From CADEEX01 sp040081555 (lineage in GTDB: Bacteria; Acidobacteriota; Vicinamibacteria; Vicinamibacterales; CAVVIG01), in contig JBEBGG010000166.1 in assembly GCA_040081555.1 (NCBI GenBank), positions 1 to 7,207 of the forward strand: a stretch of DNA of 7,207 bases, read 5' to 3'. A program made the translations under genes and the position numbers. A model generated the notes under the pieces. The model was given only the letters and a program-made list of their open reading frames with translations. It searched no databases and was not told the origin of the DNA. Below, piece after piece: positions 1 through 4,979 of the stretch. Within the stretch, counting starts at the first letter, position 1, and every line of letters starts with the position of its first letter.

Positions 1-722
1 CGCATGCCGCGCTCATGGCCGCCGCCGTCGATCTGTGCCGACAGGAGCACGCGCGGGTTACGACGACGCACAAACAGCGCGCCGACCCCCTTCGGGCCGT
101 ACATCTTGTGCGCGCTGATGGACACCAGATCGACCTTGAGGTCATTCACGTTGAACGGGATCTTGCCAACCGCCTGCACCGCGTCGGTGTGGAAGAGAAT
201 CCCCTTCTCCTTCGCGATGGCGCCAATCTCGGCGATCGGCTGGATGACACCAATCTCGTTGTTTGCCGTCATGATGCTGATGAGGATCGTCTTGTCCGTG
301 ATGGCGGCCTTGAGATCGTCGATATTGATGAGGCCGCTCTTCTGCACGGGCAAGTAGGTGACGCGATAGCCGTCTTTCTCGAGCCGCTTACAGGTGTCGA
401 TGACCGCCTTGTGCTCAGTCACCGCGGTGATGATGTGATTGCCCTTTTCGCGATACATCTCGGCGACGCCCTTGATCGCCAGGTTGTTCGACTCGGTGGC
501 GCCGCTGGTAAAAACAATTTCCTTGGCGTTGGCGCCAATCAGATCCGCCACCTGCTTACGCGCCTTGTCCACCGCCTCTTCCGCCTCCCAGCCAAATGGA
601 TGGTTGCGGCTGGCCGCGTTGCCGAAGTGCTCGGTGAAGTACGGCAGCATGGCATCAACGACGCGTGGGTCTGCTGGCGTGGTGGCGTGGTAGTCGAGAT
701 AAATCGGAAGCTTGATGGCCAT
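1..722 (-). CDS. iscS: Cysteine desulfurase IscS, N-terminal 240 residues (3' end outside window)
   Basis: PLP-dependent enzyme that turns L-cysteine into alanine and an enzyme-bound persulfide, supplying sulfur for Fe-S clusters and thiolated tRNA or cofactors in the cytosol. The reading frame begins at ATG 722-720 (MAIKLPIYLDYHATTPADPR) and is open to the left edge. Class V aminotransferase hallmarks are visible and fall at E. coli IscS numbering: His104 (TEHKAV), Asp180 and Gln183 (FHTDAVQ), the PLP-binding Lys206 (SAHKMYGPKG), and the GGGHERGM motif at 233-240. The persulfide-forming Cys loop (around residue 328 in E. coli) lies beyond the window, so activity cannot be confirmed. The start has only a purine-rich AGAGAGAAGA stretch as a possible ribosome site. 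It is the last visible gene of the minus-strand sulfur operon, 84 bp after the Rrf2 regulator, an iscR-iscS-like order; iscU could be checked for next. NifS or SufS are less likely because of the exact IscS-type motif spacing. Confidence 0.95.
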   Translation of the reverse strand, partial: MAIKLPIYLDYHATTPADPRVVDAMLPYFTEHFGNAASRNHPFGWEAEEAVDKARKQVADLIGANAKEIVFTSGATESNNLAIKGVAEMYREKGNHIITAVTEHKAVIDTCKRLEKDGYRVTYLPVQKSGLINIDDLKAAITDKTILISIMTANNEIGVIQPIAEIGAIAKEKGILFHTDAVQAVGKIPFNVNDLKVDLVSISAHKMYGPKGVGALFVRRRNPRVLLSAQIDGGGHERGM

Positions 723-756
723 GAATCGTCTTCTCTCTGTCGTGTTCAGTCGCAGT

Positions 757-796
757 GTCCGATGTGAGCCGGACCAGCGTCTGGCTTCAGCCAGAC
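757..796. repeat. Twin palindromes between the Rrf2 gene and iscS
   Basis: The 84-bp gap between the regulator and iscS contains two neighbouring 18-bp palindromic units. Unit 779-796 is GTCTGGC-TTCA-GCCAGAC, a perfect 7-bp stem with a 4-base loop. Unit 757-774 is GTCCG-N8-CGGAC. The two 18-mers agree at 12 of 18 positions and start 22 bp apart, so they look like diverged copies of one unit. No T-run follows on either strand, which argues against a simple intrinsic terminator. The arrangement resembles REP-like interspersed palindromes, but it could instead be an mRNA stability or processing element separating regulator and enzyme. Confidence 0.55.
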
Positions 797-806
797 ACCA
801 CGTCGA

Positions 807-1265
807 TCAAATATGCGCGTGCAGGACCGCGGGATGCGACGTTTGCCCGAGCGGTGCCGGTTCGGCGGCGAGTTCGGCAATGGTGCACTCGCCAAGCGCT
901 GACAGAATCCGCGCCCGGACCTTCCAGAGCGGGTCGCGGACGTTGCACTTTGAAAACTGCTCGCAGCTACCATCGTCTGACGAGGAGCAGGCGGTCACAG
1001 CGACAGGGCCGTCGATGGCCTGAATCACGTCCGCCACTGAAATCAGGACCGGCACGCGCGCCAGTTGATACCCGCCTCGGGTCCCTTGGTGAGAGGCCAG
1101 CAACCCCCCGCGCACGAGGCGCTGCAGGACTTTGGCCATCAGCTCTATCGGGATGTCGTACTGCTCGGCGATTTCCCGAGCGCTTGACGACCCAAGGTCG
1201 CCCCGCAGAGCCAAGTGCTTCATGGCCATGAGGGCGTAGTCTGCTTTCTTCGACAATCTCAACAT
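807..1265 (-). CDS. Rrf2-family transcriptional regulator, IscR-like
   Basis: A 152-residue DNA-binding regulator of the Rrf2 family, whose members sense iron-sulfur status, redox state or cysteine supply. The start ATG 1265-1263 gives the canonical Rrf2 opening MLRLSKKADYALMAMKHLA; the open frame continues upstream to 1478 but that part is antiparallel shadow of the preceding gene. A winged helix-turn-helix spans about residues 1-70, with recognition-helix region IPIELMAKVLQRLVRGG and wing GTRGGYQLAR. Three cysteines, Cys93, Cys101 and Cys107, form a C-x7-C-x5-C cluster site close to the C-x5-C-x5-C of E. coli IscR. The fourth IscR ligand (His, three residues after the last Cys) is Arg110 here, followed by Asp111. 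The gene begins 25 bp after the moeZ-like stop and precedes iscS, so it probably controls iscS and perhaps the cysteine genes. Whether it binds [2Fe-2S], [4Fe-4S] or none cannot be seen. Confidence 0.9.
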   Translation of the reverse strand: MLRLSKKADYALMAMKHLALRGDLGSSSAREIAEQYDIPIELMAKVLQRLVRGGLLASHQGTRGGYQLARVPVLISVADVIQAIDGPVAVTACSSSDDGSCEQFSKCNVRDPLWKVRARILSALGECTIAELAAEPAPLGQTSHPAVLHAHI

Positions 1266-1284
1266 ATCCGACCGACTGGGTCCT

Positions 1285-1290
1285 ATATTA
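1285..1290 (-). promoter_or_regulatory. Possible -10 box (TAATAT) for an internal Rrf2-iscS promoter
   Basis: The short gap between the moeZ-like stop and the Rrf2 start is AT-rich in an otherwise GC-rich region and reads TAATAT on the minus strand, about 20 bases before the Rrf2 ATG. No good -35 hexamer is found at 16-18 bp; the equivalent region is occupied by the inverted repeat at 1309-1329. The call is weak, and a simple read-through operon without this promoter is equally possible. Confidence 0.25.
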
Positions 1291-2475
1291 CTAGTACTTC
1301 GGCTGGCTTGGATCGACTTTGTCGATCCAGTCGAGAATTCCGCCCTTGAGGTTGAGGACGCGCTTGAAGCCCACCGAGCGGAGGTAGTCAGCGGCCTTGG
1401 CGCTGCGGCCGCCCATCTTGCACTGCACGACGAGCTCCTCCTCAGGGTCGAGCTCCGCGTATCGTCGAGGAATTTCACCCAGGGGGATGAGCTGCGAGCC
1501 CGGAATCCTGTTGATCTGGTACTCGTTGGGCTCGCGGACGTCGACGATCTTCAGTCTGTCGCCCTTGTCGAGACGAGCCTTCAGCTCCAGGGCGGTGATC
1601 TCGGTCGCCTGGCTGCTAGCAATGGTGGCCACGGCAATCTGCTCCTCTGTGACGGCCGGACGCAGGCCGCAGAACTCTTCGTAGTCGATCAATTTCGTGA
1701 CCGTCGGATGGGTGCCGCACACCGGGCAATCCGGGTCCTTACGGAGCTTCAGCTCGCGGAACTTCATCCGCAGCGCGTCGTAAATCAGGAAGCGGCCAAT
1801 GAGAGGCTCGCCAATGCCGGTCAGGAGCTTGATCGCTTCGGTTGCCTGAATCACCCCGATGACGCCAGGCAACACGCCGAGCACACCTCCCTCGGCGCAG
1901 CTCGGCACAAGGCCCGGCGGCGGCGGTTCTGGATACAAGCAGCGATAGCACGGACCTTCCTTGGTCGAGAACACCGAGGCCTGGCCTTCGAAACGAAAGA
2001 TGCTGCCGTAGGCGTTGGGCTTGCCGAGCAGCACGCACGCATCGTTGGTCAGGTAGCGTGTCGGGAAGTTGTCGGTGCCGTCGAGGATGACGTCATACGG
2101 CGCGAACAAGCGGAGCGCGTTGTCTGACGACAGCGCTTCCTCGTAGGTGTCGACCTGAATGTGGGGGTTGATATCGAGCAGGCGATCCTTCGCCGACGCC
2201 AGCTTCGATCGACCGACGTCCTTGGTGCCGTGAATGATCTGCCGCTGCAGATTGCTGAAGTCAACGACGTCGAAATCGACGACGCCAATCCGGCCAACCC
2301 CGGCGGCGGCCAGATACATCGCGGCCGGGGACCCGAGCCCGCCGGCGCCAATGCACAAGACGCTGCCTGCCTTCAGCCGCTTCTGCCCGTCAATGCCCAT
2401 CTCCGGCATGATCAGGTGTCGGCTGTATCGCTTGATTTCGTCCTTGCTGAGTTCCGGTAATGCGTTCGCGTTCAT
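1291..2475 (-). CDS. moeZ: MoeZ-type adenylyltransferase/sulfurtransferase (ThiF/MoeB domain plus rhodanese)
   Basis: A 394-residue E1-like enzyme that adenylates the C-terminal glycine of a ubiquitin-like sulfur carrier and converts it to a thiocarboxylate, with the rhodanese domain handling the persulfide sulfur. Residues 1-255 are the ThiF/MoeB domain: nucleotide loop GAGGLG at 43-48, acidic DFD at 67-69, catalytic-region DGTDN at 132-136, and a zinc site from Cys176/Cys179 (CYRC) and Cys250/Cys253 (CPVC). Cys193 (VPSCAEGG) is the conserved thiol of the mobile loop. Residues about 290-394 are rhodanese, with active-site loop CKMGGR starting at Cys352. I chose ATG 2475: the longer frame starts at GTG 2499, without a ribosome site, inside the repeat hairpin arm. 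The gene follows the CysO-like carrier gene, its likely substrate, after a repeat-filled gap. Simple MoeB lacks the rhodanese domain, so a MoeZ/MOCS3-type role is favoured; it may also serve MoaD or ThiS. Confidence 0.92.
   Translation of the reverse strand: MNANALPELSKDEIKRYSRHLIMPEMGIDGQKRLKAGSVLCIGAGGLGSPAAMYLAAAGVGRIGVVDFDVVDFSNLQRQIIHGTKDVGRSKLASAKDRLLDINPHIQVDTYEEALSSDNALRLFAPYDVILDGTDNFPTRYLTNDACVLLGKPNAYGSIFRFEGQASVFSTKEGPCYRCLYPEPPPPGLVPSCAEGGVLGVLPGVIGVIQATEAIKLLTGIGEPLIGRFLIYDALRMKFRELKLRKDPDCPVCGTHPTVTKLIDYEEFCGLRPAVTEEQIAVATIASSQATEITALELKARLDKGDRLKIVDVREPNEYQINRIPGSQLIPLGEIPRRYAELDPEEELVVQCKMGGRSAKAADYLRSVGFKRVLNLKGGILDWIDKVDPSQPKY
1309..1329. repeat. Perfect 9-bp inverted repeat, possible operator
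   Basis: TGGATCGAC-TTT-GTCGATCCA is a perfect 9-bp inverted repeat with a 3-base centre, located in the last codons of the moeZ-like gene (encoding WIDKVDPS) and centred about 54 bp upstream of the Rrf2 start codon. The position suits an Rrf2 autoregulatory operator. However, the amino acids here are conserved in this family, so part of the symmetry may come from coding constraint, and it could equally act as an RNA hairpin. Confidence 0.35.
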
Positions 2476-2494
2476 GGGATGTCCACTCACAAAC

Positions 2495-2571
2495 GCCACG
2501 AAGGCGCGGAGGCACAGTGATCTCGTCTGGGGAGAACTTCCAGAATCTCTGTGGCTCTGTGGCTCAGTGGC
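2495..2571. repeat. Imperfect 27-bp inverted repeat with internal 8-bp periodicity, interspersed-repeat-like
   Basis: The gap between the CysO-like gene and the moeZ-like gene is 114 bp, far larger than other gaps in the operon, and is mostly filled by this element. The right arm (2545-2571) contains three tandem 8-mers, TCTGTGGC, TCTGTGGC and TCAGTGGC, at 2548-2571. The left arm (2495-2521) is a diverged complementary series with the same period (CACGAAGG, CGCGGAGG, CACAGTGA). The arms match as an inverted repeat at 20 of 27 positions around a 23-base spacer, so the transcript could fold into a long imperfect hairpin just before the moeZ-like start. I recall similar 'CCACAGAG...' and 'CACGAAGGCGCGGAGG' repeats scattered in many environmental genomes, but cannot verify the copy number here. 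Confidence 0.6.
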
Positions 2572-2589
2572 CTAGATCCTTCTCGCTGA

Positions 2590-2871
2590 CTAGCGACTGC
2601 CGCCGGCGACGGACGGAATAATGCTGAGCGTGTCGCCCGCATTGACCGGCGTCGCTTCCTTCTGCAGATAGCGGATGTCTTCGTCGTTCAAGTACAGATT
2701 GACAAAGCTGCGCAGCTTGCCCTGCTCGTTGTAGAGATGGCCCTTGAGACCAGGATGCTTTGCCGTGAGATCGGCCAGCAGTTCGCCGACGGTGACGCCG
2801 TGCGCCTCGACCGCCTCTTGCTTATCCGTGTACGGTCGCAGCGGGGTGGGAATCAGAATTTTCGTCGCCAT
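2590..2871 (-). CDS. cysO: CysO-type ubiquitin-like sulfur carrier (MoaD/ThiS family) with GG-Ser-Arg tail
   Basis: A 93-residue beta-grasp sulfur carrier protein. Its C-terminal glycine is expected to become a thiocarboxylate that donates sulfur to CysM for cysteine synthesis. It carries the landmarks I recall for M. tuberculosis CysO: an IPTPLRPYT opening, the FVNLYLNDEDIRY segment at about 56-68, and the end SIIPSVAGG. Unlike that protein, the diglycine is followed by Ser92-Arg93 and a TAG stop, so the GG is not terminal and needs trimming before adenylation. QbsE of Pseudomonas is a known case where a JAMM protease (QbsD) removes a two-residue tail. ATG 2871 has a GAGGG ribosome site about 9 bases upstream, inside the 3' end of the JAMM gene, which overlaps it by 50 bp. 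The enzyme that would activate it follows downstream. A role as MoaD for molybdopterin is less likely given the neighbours. Confidence 0.92.
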   Translation of the reverse strand: MATKILIPTPLRPYTDKQEAVEAHGVTVGELLADLTAKHPGLKGHLYNEQGKLRSFVNLYLNDEDIRYLQKEATPVNAGDTLSIIPSVAGGSR

Positions 2872-3286
2872 TCAACGTGCCCTCATCAAAACTGGATCGG
2901 TCTTCCTTCAGGAACCACACGGTCATGACTTTCGAGACAGCCGACATGACCGAGACAATCACGTACGCGAAATTCGGCCACGCATGATCGAGATCGAATT
3001 GCGACGGCCGGGCCGGATGGTCAGGATGAGAGTGGTAGAACCCGAGCAGCTCGCCCCCGAGTTCGCTCGCCTGCTTCTCAGCCATCCGGTAATCGGACGG
3101 GCGCACCAGAAAACGGCGTCGCGGCCCCTCCTCGGTGGTATTTGGCAGCGCCACCGCATGCGTCACGCGATCGCCATTGCCAATCAGCGCGCCGCAGCAC
3201 TCATGCGGAAACGTCTCCACACCATGACGACGAATCGCCGCCGCCACGCCATCACCCAACGTGCAAGGCCTCATCGCGCTACTCAT
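2822..3286 (-). CDS. mec: JAMM/Mov34 zinc metalloprotease, Mec-type (CysO-cysteine hydrolase)
   Basis: A 154-residue JAMM-fold metallopeptidase. In M. tuberculosis the equivalent Mec releases cysteine from the CysO-cysteine adduct. The JAMM signature is complete: catalytic Glu in FPHECCGALIG (residue 29 from this start) and HSHPDHPARPSQFD (about 85-98), which supplies the two zinc histidines, the Ser and the zinc Asp in H-x-H-x7-S-x2-D spacing. The first start in frame is GTG 3310, overlapping the cysteine synthase end by 32 bp. I chose ATG 3286, overlapping it by 8 bp; ATG 3274, four bases past that stop, is equally arguable, and none has a strong ribosome site. The 3' end overlaps cysO by 50 bp, implying coupled translation. 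The last 25 or so residues (polar, Asp/Ser-rich) look unconserved. It may also remove the Ser-Arg tail from the carrier protein. Confidence 0.9.
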   Translation of the reverse strand: MSSAMRPCTLGDGVAAAIRRHGVETFPHECCGALIGNGDRVTHAVALPNTTEEGPRRRFLVRPSDYRMAEKQASELGGELLGFYHSHPDHPARPSQFDLDHAWPNFAYVIVSVMSAVSKVMTVWFLKEDRSSFDEGTLNGDENSDSHPAATVHG

Positions 3287-4226
3287 CTTCAACAGTCCAG
3301 AATGTTTCACTCAGGTATTTCTCGGCGCCGTCCGGGAAGACCGTCACCACCACGCCTTCCTTGAGACGCCGGGCCACCTGCAACGTTGCACCGAGCGCCG
3401 CACCCGCCGAGATGCCGACCATCAATCCCTCTTCGCGCGCCAGCCGGCGCACCAGGCGGTGGGCATCCTCGGTGGAGACGGCAATGTCTTCGTCGGCCAC
3501 CGACGGATCGTAGATCTTCGGCACCATGGCGCTCGCCATGTGCTTCATCCCTTCAAGGCCATGGAACGGCGAGTCAGGCTGAAACGAAATCAAACGGATG
3601 CTCGGGTTGTACTCGCGGAGTCGGCGAGCGGTGCCGATGAACGTGCCACTGGTCCCGAGACCGGCGACGAAATGCGTCAGGCGTCCGCCGGTCTGCTGAA
3701 TGATTTCAGGGGCCGTCGTATCAAAATGCGCTCGCCAGTTGCTGTCGTTGCTGTATTGGTCCGGGTAGAAATACTCGTCGGGGTGCTCGGACACCAGCCT
3801 TCGCACTCCGCGAATCGCGCCGTCAGTGCCTTCGAGCGGACTCGTCAACACCAGTTCCGCACCAAACGCCTTTAAGATCAGCTTCCGCTCCGGACTCGCA
3901 TTCTCGGGCAGGAACAGCTTGACCTTGTAGCCCTTGGCCGCGCCGACCATGGCGTAGGCGATGCCGGTATTTCCAGACGTGGCATCAACGATGGTGAGCC
4001 CTGGGCGGAGACGGCCTGAGGCCTCACCGTCGGCAATCATGCGCGATGCGGCGCGGTCCTTGACGGATCCGCCAGGATTTTGCCACTCCGCCTTGGCGTA
4101 AAGCTCGACGCCCGGCACTTCTCGTTCGAAGTGAGGCAGGCGCACCAGCGGCGTGTGGCCGATGAGCTCGAGGACGGAAGTCGCAGCGCGGTCCGCCAGC
4201 GATGTCGAAGGGATCGATGAAGACAT
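3279..4226 (-). CDS. cysM: PLP-dependent cysteine synthase, CysM-like
   Basis: A 315-residue fold-type II PLP enzyme that replaces the beta-substituent of an activated serine (O-phosphoserine or O-acetylserine) with sulfur. Motifs: NPGGSVKDR with the Schiff-base Lys56, the substrate loop TSGNTG at 83-88, the phosphate-binding GLGTSGT at 189-195, and Ser273 in GISAGA, which contacts the pyridine nitrogen. Adjacency to cysO and mec, and resemblance of the THFVAGLGTSGT region to M. tuberculosis CysM, suggest CysO-thiocarboxylate as sulfur donor. The Arg that I recall as favouring phosphoserine in that enzyme (EPRYGE) appears as Asp in the aligned QPDSPFHG, so the acceptor substrate is uncertain. 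ATG 4226 is chosen because the frame's extension to 4340 runs through the promoter and has no family similarity. No clear ribosome site precedes it; a consensus -10 box sits only 29 bases upstream, so the leader is short. It heads the operon. Confidence 0.93.
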   Translation of the reverse strand: MSSSIPSTSLADRAATSVLELIGHTPLVRLPHFEREVPGVELYAKAEWQNPGGSVKDRAASRMIADGEASGRLRPGLTIVDATSGNTGIAYAMVGAAKGYKVKLFLPENASPERKLILKAFGAELVLTSPLEGTDGAIRGVRRLVSEHPDEYFYPDQYSNDSNWRAHFDTTAPEIIQQTGGRLTHFVAGLGTSGTFIGTARRLREYNPSIRLISFQPDSPFHGLEGMKHMASAMVPKIYDPSVADEDIAVSTEDAHRLVRRLAREEGLMVGISAGAALGATLQVARRLKEGVVVTVFPDGAEKYLSETFWTVEDE

Positions 4227-4254
4227 TGACGATATGCGACCGTAGAAGTCCGTG

Positions 4255-4260
4255 ATTATA
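4255..4260 (-). promoter_or_regulatory. -10 box (TATAAT) for the cysM-mec-cysO-moeZ operon
   Basis: A perfect TATAAT on the minus strand, in a small AT-rich patch, places transcription start near 4248 and a leader of about 20 bases before the cysM ATG at 4226. The window at 16-18 bp upstream holds no good TTGACA match, so an activator or an alternative sigma factor may be involved, or the -35 may simply be weak. The region 4227-4328 is the only real gap in front of the operon, which supports a promoter here. Confidence 0.5.
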
Positions 4261-4282
4261 ACCCTGGGGGAAGTCGACGGGC

Positions 4283-4288
4283 TATACT
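4283..4288 (+). promoter_or_regulatory. Possible -10 box (TATACT) for the ICMT-family gene
   Basis: TATACT differs at one position from the consensus and lies 40 bases before the GTG start of the divergent methyltransferase gene, giving a predicted leader of about 34 bases. No convincing -35 hexamer is seen at normal spacing. It lies 22 bp from the opposing TATAAT box, so the two promoters would overlap and could be controlled together. Confidence 0.3.
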
Positions 4289-4328
4289 CGCGTGTTCCAC
4301 GGCCATCAGCGGCCCCATAACCGTTGCA

Positions 4329-4943
4329 GTGATACAACACGACACAGACACCTTGGCGCGCGTCGGCGGCTGGCTTTTCAAGAAGCGCACGTCGATTCCA
4401 CTGCCAATCGCGCTCACACTGCTGCTCGTACCACCGAGCTGGTCGGCGCTATCCCTTTCGACGCCGGCCGCACTGGGCGGGGTCCTCGTCGTGGTGCTGG
4501 GCGAATTGCTGCGGCTCTGGGGAGTACATCACATTGGCGTCATTTCCCGCACACGCAGCGACCGGCTGGGCCCGCTCATCGACACCGGCCCCTTCTCACT
4601 CGTCAGAAACCCGCTCTATCTTGGGAACATCTTGCTGTGGGTCGGCTTCGCGGTGAGCGCACGCCTCATCTGGCTGGCGCCGTTCATCGTTCTGCTCCTT
4701 GGCCTGGAATATCACGCGATCGTGCGATGGGAAGAACGGCTGCTGAGGTCGCGCATTGGCGCCACGTATGCCGACTACATGCGCCGCGTGCCGCGGTGGA
4801 TCCCAACCCTGGCTCCGCCGAAGGCACTGGTCGGCGCAGCGCCGTTCTCGTGGGCCGAGACCTTCCGGAGCGAGCGGGGCACCCTCATCGCCATGGTCGC
4901 CGGCTTCGCCCTGTTGGCGCTCAAGGGAAAGTACTGGTTCTAG
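4329..4943 (+). CDS. Isoprenylcysteine carboxyl methyltransferase (ICMT) family membrane protein
   Basis: A 204-residue integral membrane methyltransferase. Family members use S-adenosylmethionine to methylate carboxyl groups or lipids at the membrane; the bacterial substrate is generally unknown. The diagnostic SAM-binding half is clear: GPFSLVRNPLYLGNILLW at about 87-104, then the EYHAIVRWEERLLR helix and ATYADYMRRVPRWIP ending at 159. Hydrophobic segments lie near residues 22-40, 45-66, 98-110, 112-127 and 184-198, suggesting four or five membrane passes. The last hydrophobic stretch and short tail (KGKYWF) follow the catalytic domain. The start is GTG 4329; no ribosome site is visible upstream, so the true start is not certain, though no in-frame ATG exists before residue 151. 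It is divergent from the cysteine operon and convergent with the glycosylase gene, so it is probably a single-gene unit. Confidence 0.85.
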   Translation: MIQHDTDTLARVGGWLFKKRTSIPLPIALTLLLVPPSWSALSLSTPAALGGVLVVVLGELLRLWGVHHIGVISRTRSDRLGPLIDTGPFSLVRNPLYLGNILLWVGFAVSARLIWLAPFIVLLLGLEYHAIVRWEERLLRSRIGATYADYMRRVPRWIPTLAPPKALVGAAPFSWAETFRSERGTLIAMVAGFALLALKGKYWF

Positions 4944-4967
4944 GCGCGAGACGCTCGGCGCTGTTTC
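4944..4967. terminator. Weak hairpin between convergent genes
   Basis: The 36-bp gap between the converging methyltransferase and glycosylase stops contains GCGCGAG-ACG-CTCGGCGC, a 7-bp stem with one bulged G. It is followed on the plus strand by a short TGTTT. It may act as an intrinsic terminator for the plus-strand gene, but the T-run is poor. Confidence 0.35.
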
Positions 4968-4979
4968 CGCACCTTGACC

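Noticed and set aside
15..767. Long plus-strand open frame (250 codons) opposite iscS
   Set aside because: It is antisense to a clearly recognised IscS with intact motifs; composition is typical of a shadow frame in GC-rich DNA and shows no family features.
1266..1478. N-terminal extension of the Rrf2 regulator
   Set aside because: The extra 71 residues are low-complexity, Ser/Arg/Ala-rich shadow of the rhodanese coding region; the family always begins near MLRLSKKADYAL.
2476..2499. GTG start giving eight more residues on the moeZ-like protein
   Set aside because: No ribosome site precedes it and the codon sits inside the repeat hairpin arm; ATG 2475 directly precedes the conserved region.
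2548..2571. Tandem 8-mers considered as a CRISPR or minisatellite
   Set aside because: Three 8-bp units without spacers are far too short for CRISPR, and they pair with the opposite arm, so an inverted-repeat element fits better.
4227..4340. 38-residue extension of the cysteine synthase
   Set aside because: It would cross both -10 boxes and the start of the divergent gene and has no similarity to the family's N-terminus.
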